Positions 1 to 6,743 of a stretch of 8,123 nucleotides of DNA are shown here, piece by piece (within the stretch, counting starts at the first letter, position 1; every line of letters starts with the position of its first letter). The stretch is from Collinsella sp. Its GTDB lineage: Bacteria; Actinomycetota; Coriobacteriia; Coriobacteriales; Coriobacteriaceae. The translations under genes and the position numbers were made by a program. The notes beneath the pieces are model-generated. The model saw nothing but the letters and a program-made list of their open reading frames with translations, had not been told where the DNA came from and searched no databases. The DNA is taken from NCBI GenBank assembly GCA_020025115.1, contig JAHHSP010000050.1:1-8123 (forward strand), given 5' to 3'.

Positions 1-1859
1 GGATGACGCTGGCCGCCGCGTTTGCAAGCTCGGCGTTCAGCGTGGCGCTGCAGCTTTACACGCCCATTCTCATCGGCCGAGGCATCGATATGATGTTGGG
101 CGCGGGCCAAGTTGATTTTGTCTCGCTCGTCCCGCTCTTGATTGAGCTTTCGACGGTGGTCGTCGCGGTGGCTTTTCTGCAGTGGCTGCAGGGCGTGTGC
201 GTGAACCGCGTGTCTTACGCCACCGTGCGCGACCTGCGCATCGAGGCGAACGACAAGCTCACGCGGGTCCCGTTGGCACTTGTGGATTCACATGCCCACG
301 GCGACCTTATATCGCGCGTGGTCAACGACGTCGACCAGGTGGGCGATGGCTTGCTTCAGGGGCTGAGCCAGCTCTTCAGCGGCGTGGTGACCGTGCTCGC
401 GACCCTTGTCTTCATGGTCTCGACTTCTCTGCCGATGGCGCTCGTGGTGGTGCTTGCGACCCCGTTTTCCATGTTCGCGGCCAGTGCCATGGCCCGCCTG
501 TCTGGCAGGAGCTTCACGGCGCAGATGCGCATCCAGGGCGGGCTTTCGGCGTATATCGAAGAGTACGTCGGGGCGCAGCGCCTGGTGAGCGCGTTCGCGT
601 ATGGCGATCGTGCGCGCGTGGGATTCTCGGCCATCAACGCCGAGCTCTATGAGGCGGGCGAGCGCGCGCAGTTTCTGAGCTCGCTCTCCAACCCGGGGAC
701 CCGCTTTGTCAACAACATCATCTACGCCGTGGTGGCCGTGGCGGGATTCGTCGGCGTGATCACGGGACTGCCCTCCCCGCTCACAGTGGGCGAGGTCCAG
801 ATCTTTCTGTCCTACGCGAACCAGTACACCAAGCCTTTCAACGAGATCTCGGCGGTGGTGACGCAGATCCAGGGCGCATACGCCTCGGCGCGCCGCGTCT
901 TCACGCTGCTCGATGCCGCCGAGGACGAACCGGATGCGGAAGATGCGGTCGTGTTGGGCGCTCATGCCGCCGAGGCGGCTCCGCGGGGCGAGAGCTTCGC
1001 CTGCGGGGATGGTGCGGCCCCGGGCGCGCCCCGCCCGCCTCGACAACCTCGGCAAGACGGCTTCACCCGCGGGGATGGTGCGGCCTCGGGCGATGTCCAG
1101 TTGGCCGAGGGCGGCTTTTCTGCCCCCACCACGGGCGACGTCGTGTTCGACCACGTTGATTTTTCCTATGTGGACGAACATCCCGTGTTGCGGGATATCT
1201 GCCTGCATGCGCGCCCCGGCATGCGCATGGCGCTTGTCGGCCCCACCGGATGCGGCAAGACGACCCTCATCAACCTGCTTCTTCGTTTTTACGAGGTAGA
1301 CGCGGGCGAGATTCGCATCGACGGGGTGCCCATCGAGTCGTATGCCCGCGGGAGTCTGCGCAGGGCGTTTGGCATGGTTCTGCAGGACAGCTGGTTGTTC
1401 GAGGGCACCGTGCATGACAACATCGCCTATAGTCGTCCTGGTGCCACGCGCGAGGAGGTTGAGCAGGCCGCCCGCCGTGCTCATGCCGACTCGTTCGTGT
1501 GCGCGTTGCCCCAGGGTTACGATACGGTGCTTCCCGAGGATGGCGGCTCGCTGTCCCAGGGCCAGCGTCAGCTGCTGTGCATTGCTCGCGTCATGCTTGC
1601 CGACCCGACGATCCTGCTGCTCGATGAGGCCACGAGCTCCATTGACACGCGTACCGAGCTCCAGGTCCAAGCCGCGTTCGATGAGCTTATGAGGGGCCGC
1701 ACGAGTTTTGTGGTCGCGCATCGCCTGAGCACGATTCGAAATGCCGATCGCATCTTGGTCATGCGCGATGGTCGCATCGTCGAGAGCGGGACGCACGACG
1801 GGCTTCTCGCCGCGGGAGGGTTCTACGCCGCGCTTTACAGCAGCCAGTTCGCCCAGTAG
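1..1859 (+). CDS. ABC exporter half-transporter (TMD-NBD fusion), 5' partial
   Basis: A multidrug/lipid-type ABC exporter subunit in the inner membrane that uses ATP to move an unknown substrate. The gene is open to the window edge; the ATG at base 3 lies inside the first membrane helix, so it is probably internal and some tens of N-terminal residues are missing. Numbered from that Met, membrane segments lie near 1-28, 42-67, 125-165 (two helices), 236-256 and 266-292. The ATPase domain starts near 378, with aromatic A-loop Y389, Walker A GPTGCGKTT 413-421, Q-loop Q461, signature LSQGQ 517-521, Walker B ILLLDEA with D541 and catalytic E542, D-loop D548 and H-loop H573. All catalytic residues are present, so this is an active site-bearing subunit. 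The linker (about 306-378) is unusually long, Ala/Gly/Pro-rich, and contains a duplicated repeat. Such exporters often act as heterodimers encoded by adjacent genes; no partner lies downstream, so one could sit just upstream, out of view. Substrate is unknown. Confidence 0.95.
   Translation, partial: MTLAAAFASSAFSVALQLYTPILIGRGIDMMLGAGQVDFVSLVPLLIELSTVVVAVAFLQWLQGVCVNRVSYATVRDLRIEANDKLTRVPLALVDSHAHGDLISRVVNDVDQVGDGLLQGLSQLFSGVVTVLATLVFMVSTSLPMALVVVLATPFSMFAASAMARLSGRSFTAQMRIQGGLSAYIEEYVGAQRLVSAFAYGDRARVGFSAINAELYEAGERAQFLSSLSNPGTRFVNNIIYAVVAVAGFVGVITGLPSPLTVGEVQIFLSYANQYTKPFNEISAVVTQIQGAYASARRVFTLLDAAEDEPDAEDAVVLGAHAAEAAPRGESFACGDGAAPGAPRPPRQPRQDGFTRGDGAASGDVQLAEGGFSAPTTGDVVFDHVDFSYVDEHPVLRDICLHARPGMRMALVGPTGCGKTTLINLLLRFYEVDAGEIRIDGVPIESYARGSLRRAFGMVLQDSWLFEGTVHDNIAYSRPGATREEVEQAARRAHADSFVCALPQGYDTVLPEDGGSLSQGQRQLLCIARVMLADPTILLLDEATSSIDTRTELQVQAAFDELMRGRTSFVVAHRLSTIRNADRILVMRDGRIVESGTHDGLLAAGGFYAALYSSQFAQ
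994..1092 (+). repeat. Two direct copies of a 33-nt repeat, period 66 nt, within the ABC linker
   Basis: Bases 994-1026 and 1060-1092 match at 30 of 33 positions (differences at 999/1065, 1002/1068 and 1020/1086). The conserved core is GCGGGGATGGTGCGGCC. The 66-nt period is a multiple of three, so the frame is kept, giving SFACGDGAAPG and GFTRGDGAASG in the protein. Each core can form a small CGGGG/CCCCG hairpin in copy one. The segment lies exactly in the TMD-NBD linker, where extra residues are likely tolerated. It could be a local duplication or two insertions of a dispersed element. Confidence 0.85.
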
Positions 1860-1934
1860 CCTCGATTGGGGGTCGGTGCAAATTGAGACGTGCCGCACTG
1901 CCTTGCGACCGTTTGCCCAAATACTTACCGAGCC

Positions 1935-1964
1935 TTAACGCAACGTGCCGTATCATTACGATAC
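1935..1964 (+). promoter_or_regulatory. Weak candidate promoter with small inverted repeat, upstream of the UMF1 gene
   Basis: In the 148-nt gap after the ABC gene, TTAACG (1935-1940) and TACGAT (1957-1962) are spaced by 16 bp, each matching four of six consensus bases. The -10 region overlaps a short inverted repeat, GTATC-ATTAC-GATAC (1950-1964), that could be an operator half-site pair. I see no convincing terminator for the ABC gene in this gap, so read-through is also possible. The match is weak and could be chance. Confidence 0.25.
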
Positions 1965-2007
1965 TTGCGTAAGCAGCGTTAGGAAGCCGACGGGGAGGGC
2001 CGCTGCC

Positions 2008-3270
2008 ATGGCACTCAAATACACCAAGATGGAACGCAATTGGGTTATGTACGACGTGGGCAATTCTGCTCTCGTCTTGCTGAACACCGCCGTCGTACCC
2101 ATCTACTTCAACGCCATCAACACCGGGGCGCACCCGGCTGAGCTGGTGACCGCTTGGGCCAATGCGCAGACGGTCGCCTCGCTCGTGGTGGCTCTGCTCA
2201 TGCCCATCCTGGGCTCGCTGGCCGATTATGCGGGCAACAAGATCAAGTTCTTCACGGGCTTTTTCTTCACCGGCGTCATCTTGTGCATGGTCGAGGCCAT
2301 CCCCATGGGGGCGCTGCCGTTTTTGGTGGTGTACGTGTTGTGCACCATCGGCCTCAATTCGTCGATGACGTTCTATGACGCCATGCTCACCGACGTTACG
2401 ACCGACGAGCGCATGGATGCGGTATCGAGCTCCGGTTTTGCCTGGGGCTATGTGGGTTCCACCATTCCGTTCATGGTGTGCATCGCCTTGATCTTCGCGG
2501 GTCCGGGCATACTCGGCCTGGATACCCTTACCTGCACGCGCATCTGCTTCGTCATCACCGCTCTATGGTGGCTCGCCTTCACCATTCCGCTGCTGCGCAC
2601 CTACCAGCAGCGCTTTGGCAAGGAGCGCGACGAGGGTGCAACCGGCGTGATGCACAGCATCAAAACCACGTTCAAGGGCCTGGTCGACACCATGCGCAGC
2701 ATCATGCATGACCGCGCCTTGCTCGTCTTCATGGTTGCGTTTTTCTTCTATATCGACGGTGTGCACACGGTCATCTCCATGGCCACCAGCTACGGTGCCG
2801 CCCTCGGCATCGACTCCACCCAGCTCGTGCTGGCGCTTCTCGTCACGCAGTTCGTGGCCTTCCCCTCGGCAATCATCTACGGGAAGCTCGCCGGTCGCGT
2901 GGGCACCCTGCGCATGATCATCCTCGCGGTGGCCGCCTACGTGGGGATCGTGCTGTTCGCGGCGTTCTTCCTCAAGTCCGCTGTGGAGTTTTGGATCCTG
3001 GCCATCTTGGTGGGCATGTTCCAGGGCGGAGTGCAGGCGCTTTCTCGCAGCTACTTTGGGCGTCTCATCCCCAAGGAGCGTTCCAACGAGTACTACGGCT
3101 TCTTTGATATTTTCGGACGTTACGCATCTGTCATGGGCACTCTGCTAGTATCTGTCGTGACCTCGCTCACGCACGATCCTTCTTTAGGAGTGCTTTCCAT
3201 CGGGATCTTGCTGGTAGTGGGTTTGGTCATGCTAGTAAAGCTCTCCCGCATGCAGGAGGCGCGCGTCTAA
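2008..3270 (+). CDS. UMF1/Atg22-type major facilitator transporter
   Basis: An integral membrane transporter of 420 residues with about 12 predicted helices (near 19-37, 50-72, 80-98, 102-120, 145-165, 180-197, 236-255, 272-292, 303-322, 328-347, 366-386, 393-411). It belongs to the MFS_1-like UMF1/Atg22 group: the N-terminal ERNWVMYDVGNSA (9-21) is the family hallmark, and the C-terminal half carries GGVQALSRSYFGRLIP (340-356 region) followed by EYYGFFDIFGRYAS. A charged cytoplasmic loop lies near 200-235, as usual between the two six-helix halves. The start chosen is ATG 2008, because GGGGAGG (1992-1998) lies 9 bases upstream; an in-frame GTG at 1945 would add 21 polar residues but has no ribosome binding site. 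The bacterial substrate of this family is largely unknown; an amino acid or metabolite exporter is a guess. It ends 114 bases before queT, with no clear terminator of its own. Confidence 0.92.
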   Translation: MALKYTKMERNWVMYDVGNSALVLLNTAVVPIYFNAINTGAHPAELVTAWANAQTVASLVVALLMPILGSLADYAGNKIKFFTGFFFTGVILCMVEAIPMGALPFLVVYVLCTIGLNSSMTFYDAMLTDVTTDERMDAVSSSGFAWGYVGSTIPFMVCIALIFAGPGILGLDTLTCTRICFVITALWWLAFTIPLLRTYQQRFGKERDEGATGVMHSIKTTFKGLVDTMRSIMHDRALLVFMVAFFFYIDGVHTVISMATSYGAALGIDSTQLVLALLVTQFVAFPSAIIYGKLAGRVGTLRMIILAVAAYVGIVLFAAFFLKSAVEFWILAILVGMFQGGVQALSRSYFGRLIPKERSNEYYGFFDIFGRYASVMGTLLVSVVTSLTHDPSLGVLSIGILLVVGLVMLVKLSRMQEARV

Positions 3271-3290
3271 GCGCCTGCCTGCGCCCCACG

Positions 3291-3384
3291 CCGATCGTGC
3301 GGGGGATGATGACATCGGTCACCTTTGCGGAGGGCTTTGCGAGCGGCAGCAAAGCCCTCCGATTCTTTGAAGGTGATGGAGAAC
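3291..3384 (+). promoter_or_regulatory. Structured queT leader that can sequester the ribosome binding site
   Basis: Three stems can be drawn. A small one pairs CCGAT (3291-3295) with ATCGG (3314-3318). Immediately after it, TCACCTT (3319-3325) pairs perfectly with AAGGTGA (3370-3376), which contains the ribosome binding site of queT (AGGTGAT, 3371-3377, 7 bases before ATG 3385). Nested inside is a perfect 12-bp hairpin, GGAGGGCTTTGC (3329-3340) with GCAAAGCCCTCC (3349-3360) and an 8-base loop. The hairpin is followed by GATTCTTT, a poor U-tract, so it might also act as a weak terminator or attenuator. QueT genes are commonly controlled by preQ1 riboswitches, but I cannot fit the known preQ1-I pattern (A-rich tail) here, so the ligand, if any, is open. 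It could simply be the 3' end structure of the preceding transcript. Confidence 0.55.
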
Positions 3385-4023
3385 ATGGAACAGAACAACA
3401 AGAACACTCATTCCGTGATGGCGGACGAGACCCCCGTGCGCTCGCGTGATGCGCATTACATCGCGCGCGTGGGCATGATCGCAGCGGTGTACGCCGCCGC
3501 CACGCTTGTGACGGTGATGTTTTTGGGCAGTCTCGCCTGGGGGCCCATCCAGTTTCGCGTGAGCGAGGCCCTGTGCGTCTTGGCCCTGTTCACGCCCGCG
3601 GCCGTTCCGGGGCTCACCCTGGGCTGCGCCATCGCCAACATCGCCAACATCGCTTTGTCTGGTACGGGCATGCTCGGCATGCTCGATGTGGTGTTCGGCT
3701 CCCTCGCCACATTCGTCGGAGCATCCATAACCTGGAAGCTGCGCAGCCGTCCGGCGATTGCGCTCGCGGGCCCGGTGCTGGCCAACGCCCTCATCGTGCC
3801 GGCGTACCTTCCTCTGCTGCTGCAGGGGATTGGCTTTTACACCATTCCCTTCACGTCCATCTCGCTAGATGGCACTTATCCGCTTATGTATCTCTTCGGG
3901 TTGGTGGCCACGGGGCTGGGTGAAGCGGTTATCATGTATCTGTTGGGGTACCCGCTCGCCCGTTCGCTGGCAAAGACGCCGCTCATCAAGCGTGAGCTCG
4001 CGCAAACGGGTACAAATAGGTAA
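3385..4023 (+). CDS. queT: Queuosine precursor transporter QueT
   Basis: A 212-residue membrane protein of the QueT family (COG4708), the substrate-binding S component for import of queuosine precursors (preQ1/preQ0 type) that feed the wobble modification of tRNAs with GUN anticodons. Family features are clear: RVGMIAAVYAAATL (28-41), the signature GPIQFRVSEAL (53-63), the PGLTLGCAIANI stretch (75-86), LDVVFGSLATFVGA (100-113) and VATGLGEAVIMYLLGYPL near the C terminus. About five to six helices are predicted after a hydrophilic N-terminal tail of some 27 residues, longer than usual. The start chosen is ATG 3385, with AGGTGAT 7 bases upstream; ATG 3376 overlaps that ribosome binding site and ATG 3418 is a shorter alternative. 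No tgt, queA or ECF energising genes lie in the window, so it probably uses shared ECF modules elsewhere. The structured leader suggests translational control. Confidence 0.93.
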   Translation: MEQNNKNTHSVMADETPVRSRDAHYIARVGMIAAVYAAATLVTVMFLGSLAWGPIQFRVSEALCVLALFTPAAVPGLTLGCAIANIANIALSGTGMLGMLDVVFGSLATFVGASITWKLRSRPAIALAGPVLANALIVPAYLPLLLQGIGFYTIPFTSISLDGTYPLMYLFGLVATGLGEAVIMYLLGYPLARSLAKTPLIKRELAQTGTNR

Positions 4024-4046
4024 CAGCTGCGGGAGCTCGCTCGCGC

Positions 4047-4062
4047 CGTGCGCCGGCGCACG
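4047..4062. repeat. 16-bp perfect palindrome between queT and the glycosyltransferase gene
   Basis: CGTGCGCCGGCGCACG is its own reverse complement. It lies 23 bases after the queT stop and 45 bases before the glycosyltransferase ATG. As RNA it gives a 6-bp stem with a CCGG tetraloop; the nearest T-run (4086-4090) is too far for a standard terminator. As DNA it could be an operator for a dimeric regulator. In a GC-rich genome some such palindromes occur by chance. Confidence 0.6.
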
Positions 4063-4107
4063 ATCATAGGCGCTTCCGCTCGAGGTTTTTCGCCGAGGGG
4101 AGGGCGC

Positions 4108-5292
4108 ATGAATCCAGCCGTTGTGATACCGAGCTATTGGGCGGGCGATTCCGCAGGGCTCGAATCCCCGGGGGCGTACGACCACGCCTCCGAGGTGGGT
4201 TCCGCGCGTCCCGAGCTCGATCGCTGCCTGGCTTCTCTTGAGCAGGTTAGAAACATCGGCCGCATCATCGTGTTGCTCGTCTGCCCCCAGCAGCTCACCG
4301 AACGCATCGCCGATCGCGTCCGGGGCATCATCGAGGACCATCCCTCGCTCGACGTGATGCTCGTCACCAACCGTGAGGCCTCGGCCATCATGGACCGCGT
4401 CGCCGCGATCGCTCCCAAGGTGCGCGGCGAGGGCGTGTCCCTGCGCGGCTATGGCGCCATTCGCAATATGGGCTTGGCCTGTGCCGCCATTCTCGGCCAC
4501 GACGCCGTGGTGTTCCTGGATGACGATGAGGTGGTGCTCGCCCCCGATTTCTTGGAGAAGGCCCTGTACGGGCTGGGCCATGAGACGCGGCAGCGCCTGC
4601 CGATCCTCGCCAAGAGCGGCTACTTCTACAACGAGGCCGGCTCGCCCCTGGCCGACACCACGAAGAAGAACGGCCTCACCAACCGCTGGTGGACCAAGCG
4701 CATCGAGTTCAACCGTTGGATGGAGCGCGCCCTGTCGGGTACGCGCATCTCGCGTTCGAATTACGTGTGCGGCGGCTGTTTCGCCGTGCACGCCCGGGCC
4801 TTTCGCCGCGTGTCCTTCGATCCGTTCATTACCCGCGGTGAGGATCTCGACTTCCTGTTCAACATGCGCCTCGCCGGCATGGACGTGTGGTTTGACAACG
4901 CCTGGGTGGTCAAGCACCTGCCGCCCCATCAGGCCGAGCATGCGCCGCGTTTTATGCAAAACGTGTACCGTTGGTATTACGAGCGTGCCAAGCTCGCCAG
5001 CGCCGCGCGCCGCCCCGACATCACGCCGGTCACGGCCGCCTCGCTCATGCCCTATCCGGGTCCATGGATCTCGGATGGGTTGGACGACCGTGTGCGTAAG
5101 ACCGCGCTGGTCCGCGCCCTGTTCACCCGAGAGCATCGCGGGTATTGGCGTATCTATCGCCACGGGATAGACGAGGCGCGCGAGCATGCGCGCGTGCACC
5201 AAGACGATTATCTGCGCTTCGTGAGTTTCTGGCCGAGCATCATGGCCGGTCTTGCGGGCGACGAGGGGCTGCGTGCCCTGTTGGAGCGTTGA
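4108..5292 (+). CDS. Glycosyltransferase, GT-A fold (family 2-like)
   Basis: A soluble 394-residue predicted glycosyltransferase using a nucleotide-sugar donor; donor and acceptor cannot be told from sequence. Features in order: N-terminal beta strand AVVIPSYW (4-11); a variable region; RGYGAIRNMGLACA (113-126), as in nucleotide-binding GT2 enzymes; the metal-binding DXD-type motif VVFLDDDEVV with D138-D140 (134-143); CGGCFAVHARAF (221-232); and the ITRGEDLDFLFNMRLAG segment (241-257) with the likely catalytic/acceptor E245-D246; then a His in VVKH (H270), the usual third metal ligand. The C-terminal 120 residues are helical and do not match anything I recognise. No membrane helix or signal peptide is seen, so it acts in the cytoplasm. 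The ATG at 4108 is chosen for GGGGAGG (4097-4103) just upstream; a GTG at 4048 lies inside a palindrome and lacks one. Its stop overlaps the kinase start (TGATG), implying coupled translation with the two-component system. Confidence 0.82.
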   Translation: MNPAVVIPSYWAGDSAGLESPGAYDHASEVGSARPELDRCLASLEQVRNIGRIIVLLVCPQQLTERIADRVRGIIEDHPSLDVMLVTNREASAIMDRVAAIAPKVRGEGVSLRGYGAIRNMGLACAAILGHDAVVFLDDDEVVLAPDFLEKALYGLGHETRQRLPILAKSGYFYNEAGSPLADTTKKNGLTNRWWTKRIEFNRWMERALSGTRISRSNYVCGGCFAVHARAFRRVSFDPFITRGEDLDFLFNMRLAGMDVWFDNAWVVKHLPPHQAEHAPRFMQNVYRWYYERAKLASAARRPDITPVTAASLMPYPGPWISDGLDDRVRKTALVRALFTREHRGYWRIYRHGIDEAREHARVHQDDYLRFVSFWPSIMAGLAGDEGLRALLER

Positions 5293-6671
5293 TGAACAAG
5301 CAGAATATGCGGGCGAGCGCCCGAATCGCCGCCGGTTCGCGCGGCCTGGCCCCTGTCGATGCGCTTTCCGTCATGCGCTTGCTGAGCGCTATGGCGATTT
5401 TTGCGCTGGTCTGCCTGTTTGGCTACGCCATTCTCACGGGTGTCGAGTCGATCACCACCCTCGCGGCTCTCACGCTGCTCGTGATCTTGGTCCTCGCGTT
5501 CATCTACGCGTTCCTCACGCCCGACACGCTGCGCTCCCAGTACACCGAGCAGACGCTCGCCGTGGCCTCCGAGATGCTCGAGGACATCACGTGCGGCCTC
5601 ACGCCCGAGAGCGCCGAGCAGATCTGCCGTCGCCTGTTGCCGCACACCCGCGCGATGACCATCGCCGTCACCGACCGCGAGGTCGTCCTCGCCTGCGTGG
5701 GAGAGCTCTCCGAGGATTTTCCCGCCGGGTCGTCCATCCACACCCCGGCCACGCGCTATGTCATCGATCACGGCATCGCCCAGTCCTTCACCAATGTGAT
5801 GGACGTGCGCGGCGAGCAGGGCCACCGCCGTCACATCCCGGCGGGCATCATCGCGCCGCTCTTGGTGCGTGGCCAGGCCGTGGGCACCCTCAAGTTCTAC
5901 TTCCGCTCCCCGCGCCATGTCAACCGCACCCAGTATGCGTTGGCGTCGGGTTTTGCCGAGCTGCTCTCCACCCAGCTTACGGTGTATGAGCTCGAGCGCC
6001 AGTCCGAGCTCACCGCCCGTGCCGAGATTCGCGCGCTGCAGGCCCAGATCAACCCGCATTTCCTGTTCAACACGCTGAACACCATCGCGGCGCTGACCCG
6101 TACCGAGCCCCTGCGGGCTCGCGAGCTCCTGCGCGAGTTCTCCCAGTTCTACCGCGCCACGCTCGAGAACTCCGGTCAGCTCATCCCCGTCAAGCGTGAG
6201 ATCGCCCAGACGCTGCGCTATCTGAAGTTCGAGAAGGCGCGGTTTGGCGAAGACCGCATCGTCGTGACCACCGATGTGGATGAGGACGCCGAGGACATGC
6301 AGATCCCCGCATTCGTCATCCAACCGCTGGTGGAGAACGCCGTGCGCCATGCCATGCCCGATGAGGGGCCGCTCGGCATCTCCATCACCGTCGCCATGGC
6401 GGGGAGCCGGGCGGTGTCCATCGAGGTCGTGGACGACGGCGTGGGGATGGACAAGGAGACCGCCATGCGCCTGTTCGACCAGTCGGTCACACCCCCCGAT
6501 CCGAACGCGCCCCAGGGCGGCGGCGCGGGTGTTGCCATGCACAACATATCCGAGCGCATCAAGCGCTTCTACGGGCCCAACTCGCGCACGAGCGTCGAGT
6601 CCGAGCCCGGACACGGAACCGCCGTTCGCCTGCATCTCGATCTTGAGGGTAGTATGTACGACGAGGGGTAG
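5292..6671 (+). CDS. LytS-type sensor histidine kinase with GAF domain
   Basis: Membrane-bound sensor kinase of 459 residues that should phosphorylate the adjacent LytTR regulator. Two hydrophobic helices (about 28-48 and 54-75) with almost no external loop are followed by a cytoplasmic GAF domain (about 90-225; note IIAPLLVRGQAVGTLKFYF, 186-204, typical of LytS/BtsS GAF domains), a short coiled linker, the His_kinase domain with ALQAQINPHFLFNTLN (249-263 region; phospho-acceptor H256), and an ATPase domain with N-box QPLVENAVRH (N349), G1 box DDGVGM (381-386), a glycine-rich GGGAGVAMHN (409-418) and GHGTAVRL (441-448). Known LytS/BtsS kinases usually carry a 5-helix 5TMR-LYT sensor region; this one has only two helices, so the signal is probably read inside the cell or membrane. 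Start ATG 5292 has GGAG 5 bases upstream and overlaps the glycosyltransferase stop by one base. Confidence 0.94.
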   Translation: MNKQNMRASARIAAGSRGLAPVDALSVMRLLSAMAIFALVCLFGYAILTGVESITTLAALTLLVILVLAFIYAFLTPDTLRSQYTEQTLAVASEMLEDITCGLTPESAEQICRRLLPHTRAMTIAVTDREVVLACVGELSEDFPAGSSIHTPATRYVIDHGIAQSFTNVMDVRGEQGHRRHIPAGIIAPLLVRGQAVGTLKFYFRSPRHVNRTQYALASGFAELLSTQLTVYELERQSELTARAEIRALQAQINPHFLFNTLNTIAALTRTEPLRARELLREFSQFYRATLENSGQLIPVKREIAQTLRYLKFEKARFGEDRIVVTTDVDEDAEDMQIPAFVIQPLVENAVRHAMPDEGPLGISITVAMAGSRAVSIEVVDDGVGMDKETAMRLFDQSVTPPDPNAPQGGGAGVAMHNISERIKRFYGPNSRTSVESEPGHGTAVRLHLDLEGSMYDEG

Positions 6672-6684
6672 AATGGATACGAGA

Positions 6685-6712
6685 CCGTACGGACGGCGCA
6701 TGCGCCGGGTCC
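6685..6712. repeat. Adjacent palindromes in the kinase-regulator gap
   Basis: The 72-base gap holds two perfect palindromes side by side: CCGTACGG (6685-6692) and GGCGCATGCGCC (6695-6706). The second can be extended to a hairpin by pairing GGAC (6691-6694) with GTCC (6709-6712) across a two-base bulge. No U-tract follows, so it is not a standard terminator. It may serve as a binding site, an mRNA processing or stabilising hairpin, or a means to set different levels of kinase and regulator. Confidence 0.5.
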
Positions 6713-6743
6713 CGTCTATAGGAACGAAAGGTAACCGATTGAT

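Noticed and set aside
913..1299. Plus-strand alternative frame containing the repeated peptide SPAGMVRPRA
   Set aside because: It is the second frame of the ABC gene across the 33-nt repeat; the ABC frame has the NBD motifs, so this is a shadow.
288..1898. Long minus-strand reading frame of 536 codons opposite the ABC gene
   Set aside because: It mirrors a gene with all ABC motifs; its translation is rich in Arg, His, Gly and Ala with no recognisable domain, as expected for an antisense frame in GC-rich DNA.
1945..2007. Earlier GTG start for the UMF1 transporter
   Set aside because: No ribosome binding site upstream, whereas ATG 2008 follows GGGGAGG and places the family hallmark near the N terminus.
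3241..3285. Terminator at the end of the UMF1 gene (GGCGC/GCGCC around the stop codon)
   Set aside because: The stem is only 5-6 bp and there is no T-run after it.
3329..3370. preQ1-I riboswitch before queT
   Set aside because: The short stem with A-rich 3' tail typical of that class is not present; only the general position fits, so I kept it as an unclassified leader.
3325..3384. Earlier TTG start for queT, adding 20 residues
   Set aside because: The added stretch is the arm of the leader hairpin, has no ribosome binding site, and is not part of the QueT family; ATG 3385 has AGGTGAT at good spacing.
3865..5202. Minus-strand reading frame of 445 codons opposite queT and the glycosyltransferase
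   Set aside because: Spans two clear plus-strand genes, shows no family motif and has antisense-like composition.
5208..6701. Minus-strand reading frame of 497 codons opposite the kinase
   Set aside because: Low-complexity His/Arg/Gly-rich translation; the plus strand encodes a complete kinase with all catalytic boxes.
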